64,000 bases of DNA from Bradyrhizobium mercantei (GCF_001982635.1 NZ_MKFI01000005.1:62001-126000); one strand, 5' to 3'. Counted from the first letter of the stretch, positions 1 through 9,132 are shown. The notes: generated by a model not told the origin, from the letters alone. Program-made: numbers and translations.

Positions 1-1253
1 TCGACCAGCGCGAAATGCGCCCCGATGCAGACCCGCGCGCCGACCCCGAACGGCAGATAGCCGAAGCGATCGAGCGGCGTTCCCGTCAGGAAACGCTGGG
101 GCACGAACGCGTTCGGATCGCGCCACAGCTTCTCATGCCGGTGCAGCAGCCACGGCGCGATCAGGATTACGTCATGCTTCCTGACCGGACGGCCCGCGAT
201 GGTGTCAGGGCCGGCTGCCGCTCGCGCAATCAAGAACGCCGGCGGATAGAGCCGCATGGTTTCGTCGATCACCGCACGGGTGAATTGCAGCCGCTCGATG
301 TCGAGTGCGCCATTCGCGGCCACGCTCCTGACTTCTGCTGCCAACTGCTCCTGGGTCTCGGGATCCAGCGCCAGCAGATAGAGCGCCCAGAACAGCGCGG
401 TCGCAGTCGTCTCGTGGCCGGCCAGGATCATGGTGGCGACCTGGTCGCCGAGCTGGGCATCGGTGAAGGCCCGGCCGGTTTCAGGATCGCGCGCGGCGCC
501 CATCAGGTCGAACAGGTCACGCGCCGGTGCGTTGTCATTCTTGCCGGCGGCGCGGCGCTCGGCCATCAGCATGCCGACGAATGCGGTCCAGCGCTTGCGG
601 AAGCGGGCGCGCCGAAAATCCTGCGGGGTCGGCCAGTTCAAGGGCAGCACCAGGTCCAGCATATGCGGCCGCGCCAGCGTGTCGCCATACTCCATCACGA
701 AGTCGCGCAGCGCGGCGCCATGGCGATCCATGCCGAACGAGAACATGGTGCGGCCGGCGATCTCCAGCGTCATGCGCTGCATCACCTCGCGCAGGTCGAC
801 CGGGCCGCCGCTTGCGGATTTCAGCTTGGCGATGGTCTCGTCGACCGCCGCGATCATGTAGGGTACGAGCGTCGTCACGGCGCGCGGCGTGAATGCCGGC
901 GCCAGCGTGCGGCGCTGATGTTTCCAGGCGCGGCCCTCCGCGATCAGCAATCCCTCACCCAGCATCGGACGCAGCACGCGCAGCCCGGCCGGCGTGCGGG
1001 TGTAGTTCTCGTAATTGTCGACCAGCACGTGGCGGATCGCATCCGGCGTGTTGAGGATGAAGCTCGAATGGTTGAGGAAACGGCCCTGGACGATGTCGTC
1101 CTCATAGGCGCGCTGGCCCCAGGTCTCGATCGGCGAGTTGCGCATCACCCGCATGCGCTGGAACGCGCCCATGTCGGCGGGCGCGCGCGGCGGGGCCGGC
1201 GGGACCAGGGGACGCCGCGTGACCGTGATATCGTAGACCTCGGCTATGCTCAT
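1..1253 (-). CDS. Cytochrome P450 (C-terminus cut by window edge)
   Basis: Haem-thiolate monooxygenase, probably soluble; substrate unknown. The reading frame starts at the ATG complementary to 1251-1253 (MSIAEVYDITVTRRPL) and runs off the left edge after about 417 residues. Visible family signatures, in order, are the I-helix oxygen-activation motif AGHETT, the K-helix ETMR (ExxR), and the haem-binding FGVGARVCIG, whose Cys is the axial ligand. This puts the missing part at a few tens of residues. It lies 83 bases downstream of the Tat-exported hydrolase on the same strand and may share its transcript. No redoxin partner gene is visible. The P450 assignment is very secure; the subfamily is not known. 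Confidence 0.95.
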   Translation of the reverse strand, partial: MSIAEVYDITVTRRPLVPPAPPRAPADMGAFQRMRVMRNSPIETWGQRAYEDDIVQGRFLNHSSFILNTPDAIRHVLVDNYENYTRTPAGLRVLRPMLGEGLLIAEGRAWKHQRRTLAPAFTPRAVTTLVPYMIAAVDETIAKLKSASGGPVDLREVMQRMTLEIAGRTMFSFGMDRHGAALRDFVMEYGDTLARPHMLDLVLPLNWPTPQDFRRARFRKRWTAFVGMLMAERRAAGKNDNAPARDLFDLMGAARDPETGRAFTDAQLGDQVATMILAGHETTATALFWALYLLALDPETQEQLAAEVRSVAANGALDIERLQFTRAVIDETMRLYPPAFLIARAAAGPDTIAGRPVRKHDVILIAPWLLHRHEKLWRDPNAFVPQRFLTGTPLDRFGYLPFGVGARVCIGAHFALV

Positions 1254-1336
1254 GGTCCTCGCTTCCTGCCTCACGCAACGGCCGATCCGGCCCTGCGATC
1301 CCGGCGCCATGAAGGCGCGCGGACCCTTTACCAGAC

Positions 1337-2698
1337 CTAATAAGTCAGCTCGGCAACCGCAATCCGATTCTCCGACGCCGGCCAGGCCCGCATCACGATA
1401 CGTTCCCTGTTGAAGATCGCGGCGATTGGACGGCCGACATCGGCCGCCGCGAGCCGCAACGTCGTCACCGCATCCGTCGGCACGCCGGATTTGACGTCGG
1501 CCGGCTCCTTGCTGTCGAACAGCACGATATCGCGCGGCAGGCCGAAATAGCCGCGCGGCCGCGACATCAGCACGATGGCGCCTGCACCGGCATCGGCCGG
1601 CAACAGCGGCCGCGCCGCGCGCAGATGCACGATCTCGGAGGAGCGCGGAAACGGCGAGCGATAGATGTGCGTTGTCAGCGCGTCCGGCGAGGCCAGCACG
1701 AATTCGAGCGGCCAGGACGGATCGACCTGTGCCGGACCCCAGCGGCCATCGGCCCCGGCCTGCGAACTGTGCAGCGGGCCGCCGATTCGCTCGCCGGTCT
1801 CCGCCGACACACGATAGATATCGACCGTGGCCCCCGGCACCGGCCGGTTGGTCGGCACGCCGCCCGGTGTGCCGGTGACGAGCCCGCTCAGCCGCACCGC
1901 CGTCTCCGGCACGATCTCGATCCGCAACGGCTCGCGGCCCGCGATGAATTTATAGATCTCGCGAAAGGCGCGCGGATGATACGCGGTCTCGCGATGATCG
2001 ACCGCACCGAGCACCAGATTGGTTGCGCCTTTCAGCGCCGGGCCTTCGGCCGTGACGTTGGTCGGCGCGCCCGGCTTGCCGATGAAACGGCCGTCGGCTT
2101 GCGCATATTTGTCGAGGCCGTCGCTGCGCAGGGTCAGGAACGCGGTGCCCGCGGTCACTTCGCTGTCGCCGTCGTTCAGTCCGCGCAGGAACGGGCCGCG
2201 CCCGTTGAACTCGTTGCCGAGGCCGTCGTCCGACGCATACACACCGTGATTGGGCGTGCCGCACAGCACCGCGTGGCTGACGTCGCCGCGGCCCCCATTC
2301 TTGATGGTGTTGCGGATCGCATTGCCGGCGCGGGAATTGCCGACCAGCGCGATCCGCGCGGCGCCGCTCCTCCGCTTCAGCTCCCCGACCGCCTCGGCGA
2401 GCGCGCGGCGCTGGTCCTCGGTCGAGGAGCGGCCCGCCTGCTCGACCTTGTCGTCGGTGCGCGCCAGCGGATCGGTGAAATTGATCGCGGCCATGCGCTC
2501 GCGCGGCACGCCGTTGGACTCCATCCGCCACAGCGTCGTCATCCAGAGCGCGGCGTGATCGCCGTTGCCGTGCACGAACAGGATCGGCGGGATGTCGCCT
2601 GAGGGCGCAGACTGGGCGAAGGCCGGGGCGGCGAGCCGGCCGGCCAGCAAAGCGAGGGCGCCGGTCCCTTGCAAGAATCTCCGCCGCGACAGCGCCAT
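1337..2698 (-). CDS. Tat-exported alpha/beta hydrolase (lipase/esterase-like)
   Basis: A 453-residue protein with a twin-arginine signal (SRRRFLQG then a hydrophobic stretch ending APAFA), so it is probably folded in the cytoplasm and exported by Tat. The hydrolase core shows an oxyanion-type strand, ILFVHGNGDHAALW, and a nucleophile elbow, VGNSRAGNA, in which Ser sits in GNSRA rather than the usual GxSxG. A candidate acid/base region is AVDHRETAYHP. The C-terminal half (about 260-453) looks beta-rich and may be an accessory domain. GGGAG just upstream of the ATG supports the start. Substrate unknown; lipase or esterase is inferred from the fold only. It precedes the P450 on the same strand. 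Confidence 0.8.
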   Translation of the reverse strand: MALSRRRFLQGTGALALLAGRLAAPAFAQSAPSGDIPPILFVHGNGDHAALWMTTLWRMESNGVPRERMAAINFTDPLARTDDKVEQAGRSSTEDQRRALAEAVGELKRRSGAARIALVGNSRAGNAIRNTIKNGGRGDVSHAVLCGTPNHGVYASDDGLGNEFNGRGPFLRGLNDGDSEVTAGTAFLTLRSDGLDKYAQADGRFIGKPGAPTNVTAEGPALKGATNLVLGAVDHRETAYHPRAFREIYKFIAGREPLRIEIVPETAVRLSGLVTGTPGGVPTNRPVPGATVDIYRVSAETGERIGGPLHSSQAGADGRWGPAQVDPSWPLEFVLASPDALTTHIYRSPFPRSSEIVHLRAARPLLPADAGAGAIVLMSRPRGYFGLPRDIVLFDSKEPADVKSGVPTDAVTTLRLAAADVGRPIAAIFNRERIVMRAWPASENRIAVAELTY

Positions 2699-2849
2699 TG
2701 CTCCCCTTCCCCAAGCCTTTCAGGGCTTTAGCTGTGTCCTTTCCCCGCCACGGATACCGTAATCGCTGGACAGGACACGCGTTTGCCGGGCATCAGTTGA
2801 TGCAGCCGGAATCATTCAACACGCCATAGCAGGCCAACCGGAACCGGAT

Positions 2850-4529
2850 ATGACCGAACTGCGGACGCGTCCCGACAGTATCACTGCACCGTTACGGCAT
2901 TCAATCTTCAGACGAATCTGGCTCGCCAGCCTGCTCTCCAATCTCGGCATCCTGATCCAGGGCGTCGGCGCCGCCTGGGCCATGACCCAGATGACCGCCG
3001 AGGCCGACAAGGTCGCGCTGGTGCAGACCGCGCTGATGCTGCCGGTCATGCTGATCTCGATGCCGGCCGGCGCCATCGCCGACATGCACGACCGCCGCAT
3101 CGTCGCGCTGGTGTCGCTTATGATCGCCCTCACCGGCGCCACCACGCTGACGGTGTTGGCCTGGCTCAACCTGGTGACCCCGAACATCCTGCTCGCGCTG
3201 TGCTTCGTCGTCGGCAGCGGCATGGCGCTGTTCGGCCCGGCCTGGCAATCCTCGGTCAGCGAGCAGGTGCCGTCGGAGACGCTGCCCGCCGCGGTGGCGC
3301 TGAACGGCATCAGCTACAACATCGCGCGCAGCTTTGGTCCGGCGATCGGCGGCATCGTGGTCGCCTCCGCCGGCGCCGTGGCGGCCTTCGCGGCGAATGC
3401 CGTGCTGTATCTGCCGCTGCTCGTCGTGCTGTTCCTGTGGAAGCGCGTCAGCGAGCCGTCGCGGCTGCCGCGCGAGCGGCTGAACCGCGCCATCGTCTCC
3501 GGCGTGCGCTACATCACCAATTCGCCGTCGATCAGGATCGTGCTGACCCGCACCATGGTGACCGGCATCATCGGCGGCTCGGTCTCGGCGCTGATGCCGC
3601 TGGTGGCGCGCGATCTGCTGCATGGCGGCGCGCAGACCTACGGCATCATGCTCGGCGCCTTCGGCATGGGCGCCGTGATCGGCGCGCTCAACATCAGCGA
3701 GATCCGCAGCCGGCTCAGCGGCGAGGCCGCGATCCGCGTCTGTGCGTTGACGATGGGCGGGGCGATCGCAGCCGTGGCCGTCAGCAAGGAGCCGGTCATC
3801 ACCGCGGCCGCGCTGGTCGTTGCCGGCGCAGTGTGGATGCTGGCGATCGCGCTGTTCAATATCGGCGTGCAGCTCTCGGCGCCGCGCTGGGTCGCGGGCC
3901 GTTCGCTTGCGGCGTTTCAGGCCTCGATCGCCGGCGGCATCGCGATCGGAAGCTGGTGCTGGGGCCGCATCACGGACGCAGGCGGCGTCGAGATGGCGCT
4001 CTTGATCTCCGCCGGCTTGATGCTGCTGTCGCCAGTGCTCGGCATCTGGCTCAGGATGCCGCCGATCGGCGCGCGCAACGAGGACGCGACCGATACGTTG
4101 GCCGATCCCGAGGTGCGGCTGCAACTGACCGGGCGCAGCGGGCCGCTGGTGGTCGAGATCGAATACCGGGTGGCGCAGGACAATGCGCGCGCCTTCCATA
4201 ACGTGATGCAGGACGTCCAGCTCAGCCGCCAGCGCAACGGTGCCTATGGCTGGTCGATCGCGCGCGACATCGCGGATCCCGAATTGTGGACCGAGCGCTA
4301 TCATTGCCCGACCTGGCTCGATTTCCTGCGCCAGCGCAACCGCGCCACCCAGATCGAGCGCGAGCTGCATCAGAAGGCGGCCGACTTCCACATCGGTGCC
4401 GAGCCGATTCGCGTGCGCCGGATGCTGGAGCGGCCGTTCGGATCGGTGCGCTGGAAGGACGAGACCCCGGACCGCGCCGCCAAGGAGGTGATCCCGGTGG
4501 TCGCGACCGCGGCGGGCAGCAGTACGTAG
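2850..4529 (+). CDS. MFS exporter of the MFS_3 (EntS-like) family with C-terminal soluble domain
   Basis: 559 residues. Residues about 10-400 form a typical 12-helix major facilitator fold (GAIADMHDRR loop after helix 2, long runs of Ala/Gly/Leu helices). Residues about 410-559 are hydrophilic (VEIEYRVAQDNARAFHNVM to the end) and resemble the ABM-like alpha/beta barrel tail that belongs to the MFS_3 'transmembrane secretion effector' family. Family members export siderophores or other small molecules; the substrate here cannot be read. It is divergent from the Tat hydrolase (151 bases between starts). There is no strong Shine-Dalgarno, but ATG at 2850 matches the start of the conserved N-terminus. 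Confidence 0.88.
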   Translation: MTELRTRPDSITAPLRHSIFRRIWLASLLSNLGILIQGVGAAWAMTQMTAEADKVALVQTALMLPVMLISMPAGAIADMHDRRIVALVSLMIALTGATTLTVLAWLNLVTPNILLALCFVVGSGMALFGPAWQSSVSEQVPSETLPAAVALNGISYNIARSFGPAIGGIVVASAGAVAAFAANAVLYLPLLVVLFLWKRVSEPSRLPRERLNRAIVSGVRYITNSPSIRIVLTRTMVTGIIGGSVSALMPLVARDLLHGGAQTYGIMLGAFGMGAVIGALNISEIRSRLSGEAAIRVCALTMGGAIAAVAVSKEPVITAAALVVAGAVWMLAIALFNIGVQLSAPRWVAGRSLAAFQASIAGGIAIGSWCWGRITDAGGVEMALLISAGLMLLSPVLGIWLRMPPIGARNEDATDTLADPEVRLQLTGRSGPLVVEIEYRVAQDNARAFHNVMQDVQLSRQRNGAYGWSIARDIADPELWTERYHCPTWLDFLRQRNRATQIERELHQKAADFHIGAEPIRVRRMLERPFGSVRWKDETPDRAAKEVIPVVATAAGSST

Positions 4530-4542
4530 ATCTAGCCGGTCG

Positions 4543-4758
4543 TTACTGCCCGTTAGCGGTGAGCGTCTGCTGGCAGGCCTTGCTGAGACGGCTGCGATGC
4601 TCCTTCAGGCAAGCCAGCACGACCTGATCGCCCTCGCTGAGATGGGCGCGGCAGAATCGCGAGGCATCGCGCGAGCAGGCATCACGCCCCTGCTGCTGTG
4701 CCGAGGCGACCGACGTCAACAGAACCAGTGGAACGACGGCGAACAGAAATCGGGTCAT
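4543..4758 (-). CDS. Small secreted Cys-rich protein (GLG1-type Cys repeat)
   Basis: 71 residues with a cleavable signal peptide (MTRFLFAVVPLVLLTSVASAQ). The mature part carries four cysteines spaced C-x7-C-x13-C-x11-C (CSRDASRFC...ACLKEHRSRLSKAC), the pattern of the bacterial Cys-rich repeat (GLG1-like) family. Two disulfides in the periplasm are likely. It is paralogous to the next gene upstream on the same strand (4905-5186), which keeps nearly the same spacing. GAGAG immediately before the ATG acts as ribosome binding site. Function unknown. Confidence 0.8.
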   Translation of the reverse strand: MTRFLFAVVPLVLLTSVASAQQQGRDACSRDASRFCRAHLSEGDQVVLACLKEHRSRLSKACQQTLTANGQ

Positions 4759-4904
4759 CTCTCAAAGCCTCTAAGGAACAGAACGCTGGTTCTATAGCGT
4801 TTCAGGGCCGCGAAGAAGCTTGAAAGGGCGGGCGAATCGGACGGTTCTGTCCGTCAGGCGCCCCGGAGACCGGTCTGCGTCTCGTCGCCGCAGGCCGCAT
4901 CCCT

Positions 4905-5186
4905 TCACTCCGCGGCGGCCCGGCGCTGCGCGGCGAGATCGCGATCCAGCACGACGCGGCAGCCGCTGCTCAGCTGGGAGCGGTTCTTGACCATGCAGGC
5001 GGTGATCCTGGGGATGTTCGGGATCTCCGCGCTGCACAGGCGGAACGCATCCCCCGTGCACATCTGCTGCGCCTCGGCGCTGAATGCGAAGCTCGCGGTC
5101 GACGACAGCGCGGACACGGCGGCCGCAACAGCCAGCGCAATCCCGGCCCTGCGAATGTGAAGCTGGCTTTTCAAGACGGTGGTCAT
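4905..5186 (-). CDS. Small secreted Cys-rich protein, paralogue of the downstream gene
   Basis: 93 residues from the ATG at 5186 (MTTVLKSQLHIRRAG), preferred over an in-frame ATG 93 bases further out because GGGAG lies just before it and a signal peptide (ALAVAAAVSALSSTASFA) then sits at the right depth. The mature protein has C-x7-C-x12-C-x11-C (CTGDAFRLC...ACMVKNRSQLSSGC), almost the same spacing as its neighbour at 4543-4758. They are probably a tandem duplication. No known activity. Confidence 0.8.
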   Translation of the reverse strand: MTTVLKSQLHIRRAGIALAVAAAVSALSSTASFAFSAEAQQMCTGDAFRLCSAEIPNIPRITACMVKNRSQLSSGCRVVLDRDLAAQRRAAAE

Positions 5187-5404
5187 GATCGGCTCCCATT
5201 GGCACCCGACGACGGGGCCCGTTGTTCGATGGGTCCGATCCTGGATGGCCGCGCGCTGCCTGACTGTGACGGTCATCACGCGGCTATTAGACCTGCTTTT
5301 TCTTGTCGTTCCGGCGCCGTGTTGGGATCGCGTTAAGACCTTGTTGGCATTAATCGCTCGTTACGGCTGTGGCGTATCCTTAAGTTCCGAGAGAGTGTGT
5401 AGCG

Positions 5405-6466
5405 ATGCGTAGTGCGTTGGGCCTGATGCTGGCCAGTGTTGTAGCGGCGATCGTGATCGCCGGCGTGTGGTTCTGGACCTCCTCCCCGCGTGCCGACGCG
5501 GCTCCTCCGCAGACGACTGCCGCAGCCAAGGCCGATCCGCTTCCCGCGGCGGCTGCAAGGCAGGCCGCCAGGGACGATGTCGACACGACCGCCGCGCTGT
5601 CGAAGCGCGCCGATGCCACCCAGGCGGCAGCCCCGGCCGCTGCCCCCGCACCGGCGCCGATGCCGGTCCCCGTCGCGGCCACGCCGAAATGCGCCAATCC
5701 CGATGGGCTCGGCATCAGCCGCACCGTCGTGGTCGACACGACAGGCGGCCCGGGCTTCGGCTTCCTGCAGTACAAGCAATATGACTTTCTGACCGACCAT
5801 GAGGTGGTGCTGACCTTCGACGACGGTCCGTGGCCGACCACGCCCGCCGTGCTCAAGGCGCTGGCGGACGAGTGCACCAAGGCGGTGTTCTTCCCGATCG
5901 GCCTGCACACCACCTATCACCCTGATATCCTGCGCCAGGTCGCCGCCGCCGGCCACACCATCGGCGCCCACACCTGGTCGCACGCGCATCTGGCCGGCAA
6001 GAAGATCACCGAGCAGCAGGCCAAGGACGAGATCGAGAAGGGCTTCAGCGCGGTGAAGCTGGCGCTGGGGGCCAGCCCCGCTCCGTTCTTCCGCTTCCCG
6101 GCACTGGCGCACACGCCAGCGACCACGGCCTATCTCGGCACCCGCAACATCGCGATGTTCTCGGTCGACGTCGACTCCAACGACTTCAAGTCCAAGAGCG
6201 CCGACGAGGTGATCAACAACGTGATGACCAAGCTCGACAAGGAGCACAAGGGCATCATCCTGATGCACGATCTGCAGAAGCACACCGCGCAGGCGCTGCC
6301 GACTTTGCTGCGCAAGCTGAAGGCGGGCGGCTACAAGGTGGTCTGGATGAAGGCCAAGACCCAGATCGAGACGCTGCCCGAATACGACGCGATGATGGCG
6401 AAGACCGAGAAGCCGGTCGCATCGGGCCGGCCGATCGGCAATGTCGTGCAGACGGTCGCCGAGTAA
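5405..6466 (+). CDS. Polysaccharide deacetylase (NodB-homology, CE4)
   Basis: 353 residues. An N-terminal membrane anchor or signal (LGLMLASVVAAIVIAGVWFW) is followed by an Ala/Pro-rich linker to about residue 95, then a CE4 metal-dependent deacetylase domain. Motif 1 is TFDDGPW (two Asp), motif 2 is GAHTWSH (the HxxxH metal ligands) and motif 3 is FRFP. These enzymes remove N- or O-acetyl groups from peptidoglycan, chitin-like polymers or exopolysaccharide outside the cytoplasmic membrane. The context is not a nodulation locus, so NodB itself is unlikely. A strong hairpin terminator follows at 6497-6529. Confidence 0.92.
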   Translation: MRSALGLMLASVVAAIVIAGVWFWTSSPRADAAPPQTTAAAKADPLPAAAARQAARDDVDTTAALSKRADATQAAAPAAAPAPAPMPVPVAATPKCANPDGLGISRTVVVDTTGGPGFGFLQYKQYDFLTDHEVVLTFDDGPWPTTPAVLKALADECTKAVFFPIGLHTTYHPDILRQVAAAGHTIGAHTWSHAHLAGKKITEQQAKDEIEKGFSAVKLALGASPAPFFRFPALAHTPATTAYLGTRNIAMFSVDVDSNDFKSKSADEVINNVMTKLDKEHKGIILMHDLQKHTAQALPTLLRKLKAGGYKVVWMKAKTQIETLPEYDAMMAKTEKPVASGRPIGNVVQTVAE

Positions 6467-6496
6467 CCCAGCCGACGCATTCCACACACTCAACGC

Positions 6497-6534
6497 AAAG
6501 CGCCCCCGGATCCGATCCGGGGGCGCTTTCGTTT
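6497..6534 (+). terminator. Rho-independent terminator after the deacetylase
   Basis: A 16-base arm AAAGCGCCCCCGGATC is followed by its exact complement, then CGTTTTC. The very GC-rich stem with a short T run lies 30 bases past the stop codon of the polysaccharide deacetylase. Confidence 0.85.
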
Positions 6535-6662
6535 TCTGGCCGGCCTCGGCTGGGAGGTGCCATCGCACCCGGCGGCGGCCCCCACCAAAATATCGAAAAC
6601 AACCCCATGCAAAGGAGCCCGCGGCCGATCCGGGGCGCCTTCGTTTGTAATGTCGCCGGCGG

Positions 6663-7100
6663 CTACCAGTAGATGCCGTGGCGATGCAGCTCGCCGATGA
6701 TGCGGCCCTCGGTCCAGCGCCGCGGGTGGCTGTGGTGGCTCGACCGCTGCGCGGTTCGCCGTTGCGCCGGTGCCGGGCCGGAGTCCGGCGCCGCCGACGG
6801 CTGGACGTTGGCCTGTTGCAAGGGGGCCTGCTGCCCGGCCGGTTGAGCTTGCGGCTGCGGAGCCGGCGCAGCTGCCGAGACCGGCGCTGCCCGCTCGACA
6901 TATTTCGGTGCCTGCGGCGGCTTCGATGGCGCCTCGACGGCCGGCGCCACCGGCGCATCGGCAAGCTTGTCGGACGTATTGACCGAATTCGATGCGGCTG
7001 CCGGTAGCGAGGTTCCCGCGCCCAACGACAGGCTTCGTTCGCCGGCCTGCGCGGACGCGGAAGCCAAAACCATCGCCGTGATCAGGACGAGTTTGCGCAT
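6663..7100 (-). CDS. Secreted Pro/Ala/Gln-rich small protein of unknown function
   Basis: 145 residues beginning with a signal peptide (MRKLVLITAMVLASASAQA). The middle (about 40-115) is low complexity, rich in Ala, Pro and Gln, and is probably disordered. The C-terminus is basic and His-rich and ends in RWTEGRIIGELHRHGIYW, which looks like the only ordered piece. Convergent with the polysaccharide deacetylase. No family recognised and no function offered. Confidence 0.65.
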   Translation of the reverse strand: MRKLVLITAMVLASASAQAGERSLSLGAGTSLPAAASNSVNTSDKLADAPVAPAVEAPSKPPQAPKYVERAAPVSAAAPAPQPQAQPAGQQAPLQQANVQPSAAPDSGPAPAQRRTAQRSSHHSHPRRWTEGRIIGELHRHGIYW

Positions 7101-7449
7101 TGTTGTTCTCCCGTGGGTGACCGGGAGACTAGCGACGCCGCGCGGGCGGCTATGTGAGCTGTTTCACGCAGTAAGCGCGTGCCGTCTTCAGCTCCCCGTG
7201 ATTGCCTGCACCATCGACAGGCAATCTCCGGCTGGTTGGTCCAGTCGGATTGTCGGACCTTGGTCCTATAGGTCGGCCCGCATTGCTTTACGCTGCGCCT
7301 CGAGACAGGGCCTCGGCGCAACACGGGCTGCCCGCGCACACCAGCGCCTCCCGCACAGGCTTGTGTGCTGAGCCTCCGAGGAGGCTCGGGAATAGATCGC
7401 GCGGTTTGGCCTTCTCCTTTGCGCATGACGCCGAACTCCGGAGAACCCA
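7101..7449. other. Gene-free 349-base region with several hairpins
   Basis: Lies between divergently read genes. Visible structures are CTCCCG...CGGGAG (7109-7128), a perfect 9-base stem GATTGCCTG/CAGGCAATC with a 9-base loop (7200-7226), GGTCC/GGACC (7238-7259), and an 18-base palindrome GAGCCTCC-GA-GGAGGCTC (7370-7387). No coding frame with credible composition. It may hold the two promoters and leader structures; no promoter could be fixed. Confidence 0.5.
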
Positions 7450-8517
7450 GTGAGCGTATTTGAACAAGGTCGCATCCGGACTGGCGACAATGGCCTGGCG
7501 AATACGAAGGCCGAAAAGCTCCTCTGGCTGATCCCGGCGGCCGCAGCGATGGCCTATCCGTTCCTACTGGATGCATTTCATCTCGCCGTTTCTCCGGCGA
7601 GCGGCGAGACCTCGGCTGCGCGGCTGGTGATCGCGGCGCTCTGTCTGCTCGCCGCGACCGCCGCACCGCTGCTGGGGCTGGCTTGCGCCTGGCGGCTCAC
7701 AAAGGCAGCGCCATCGTCCTTCGAATTGCGCGCGCGGCGGCTCGCCTATCTCAGCATCGCTGCGCCGCCCTTGTTCGTGCTGACCGGCGTCGGTCTTGGA
7801 CTGCTGCACATTCCTGTCAGCGACAAGCCGGTTTGGATCATGATTTGGCTCGCCGCTTCCCTCTATGTGCTGTTCAGCAGCGAGCAGGAGCGGCCAGCGA
7901 AGTCAGCCGCGATCGCGCCGTCCATTGCCAAATGGCGCGTCACCCATGGCATCGCCGCAGCGGTCATTCTGCTCTACGTCGCGTTCCATCTCACCAATCA
8001 TCTGCTGGGCCTGCTCGGACCCGAGGTGCATGCCGCCGTGATGAAGGCGGGGCGCACGGTCTATCGTTCATCGGTGATCGAACCGATCCTCGTCGCCTTG
8101 ATGCTGTTCCAGGTCGCCGTCGGCGTACGGCTCGCCTGGCGCTGGAGCACGCTGCCGGCGGACGCGTATCGCGTGTTCCAGATCGGCTCCGGCGTCTACC
8201 TCGCAGCCTTCATCGTCACCCATCTGAATTCCGCATTGGTCTCGGCGCGCGCCGTGCACCACATCGACACCAATTGGGACTGGGCGTCGGGCGCACCGAC
8301 CGGCCTGATCCACGACGCCTGGAGCATTCGCCTGGTGCCGCACTACGCACTCGGCGTGTTCTTCGTGCTCGCCCATCTCGTGTCGGGATTGCGCGGCGTC
8401 CTGATCGCGCATGGCGTGGCCGCCGCGATCGCCAACCGGATCTGGGCCACCGGCCTCGCCGCCGGCGGGCTCGTTGCGATCGCGATCATGAGCGGGCTGT
8501 GCGGGGCGCGGATCTAG
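7450..8517 (+). CDS. Multi-pass membrane protein with conserved-looking helix histidines
   Basis: 355 residues starting at GTG 7450, with CGGAGA just upstream. About eight hydrophobic helices are visible. Several carry His in positions suggestive of haem b or quinone-site proteins: WRVTHGIAAAVILLYVAFHLTNHLLG, IVTHLNSALVSARAVHH and VPHYALGVFFVLAHLVSG. This layout recalls the succinate dehydrogenase cytochrome b / b558 fold but no signature is definitive. No redox partner gene lies next to it. A membrane protein is certain; the haem idea is inference. Confidence 0.7.
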   Translation: MSVFEQGRIRTGDNGLANTKAEKLLWLIPAAAAMAYPFLLDAFHLAVSPASGETSAARLVIAALCLLAATAAPLLGLACAWRLTKAAPSSFELRARRLAYLSIAAPPLFVLTGVGLGLLHIPVSDKPVWIMIWLAASLYVLFSSEQERPAKSAAIAPSIAKWRVTHGIAAAVILLYVAFHLTNHLLGLLGPEVHAAVMKAGRTVYRSSVIEPILVALMLFQVAVGVRLAWRWSTLPADAYRVFQIGSGVYLAAFIVTHLNSALVSARAVHHIDTNWDWASGAPTGLIHDAWSIRLVPHYALGVFFVLAHLVSGLRGVLIAHGVAAAIANRIWATGLAAGGLVAIAIMSGLCGARI

Positions 8518-8567
8518 CCTTCAGGCAGGTGGCAAGCGTGAGCCGGGTTGAGAAGACATCGATCCCG

Positions 8568-8954
8568 TCAAGCTGAGGTTGACTTGCTGCGGTCACGCCA
8601 AAGCGCAAAGATCGCCGCTGCGAGCTTGTTCGGCCGATCGAGCCCCGCATAGCTCACCACAGGCTTGCTGGGATGATTTCTCATCAGCTCCCCCAGTATC
8701 TCGTAGTCCAGTTCATGGCCGAACTTTTCGTACGGTATGGATTGGGACTTGGCTCCCTCAGCAACATAAAAGATATCGACTCGCGCGAGGTCTTTTGCGA
8801 TTGCCGCGGCCTCCTGCAAGGTGCGGCAGCCGTACGATCTGTATTCCCAGGAAGGATCGCTGAAGTGAAGTGCCTTGCGGGTGGTTTCATCGAGCTTGCC
8901 GCGTTCTGCATCAGAGAACCCGACGATGATCACGTGGGCGATTTTCGGAAGCAT
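8568..8954 (-). CDS. Hypothetical protein, AT-richer than neighbours
   Basis: 128 residues (MLPKIAHVIIVGFSDAERGKLDE...). It has a predicted alternation of strands and helices and no signal peptide or membrane segment. VVSYAGLDRPNKLAAAIFALWRDR near the end is reminiscent of nothing I can name. Third-position GC is visibly lower than in the flanking genes, as for the next gene, suggesting a common foreign origin. It might be a nucleotide- or ligand-binding alpha/beta protein, but that is only a fold impression. Confidence 0.6.
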   Translation of the reverse strand: MLPKIAHVIIVGFSDAERGKLDETTRKALHFSDPSWEYRSYGCRTLQEAAAIAKDLARVDIFYVAEGAKSQSIPYEKFGHELDYEILGELMRNHPSKPVVSYAGLDRPNKLAAAIFALWRDRSKSTSA

Positions 8955-9132
8955 CTAACAGCCCCTTGAAATGGCGCCTGTAACACTTGGTCTACTGGGC
9001 GCGTGCGAGGGTTCGATGCTCTGAGCAAATCGCATCCAGGCGCGTTCGATGCGCGCTGCCGCGGCGCTCGGCCCAACGGTTGTATTCGGTAAGTTGCGCC
9101 TGCTAGGATTGAGAGCAGTTGCGGGAGGCACA

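Noticed and set aside
5405..6466. Nodulation gene nodB
   Set aside because: The CE4 domain is generic and the context has no nod box, nodA or nodC; the protein is a secreted or anchored polysaccharide deacetylase with a long linker.
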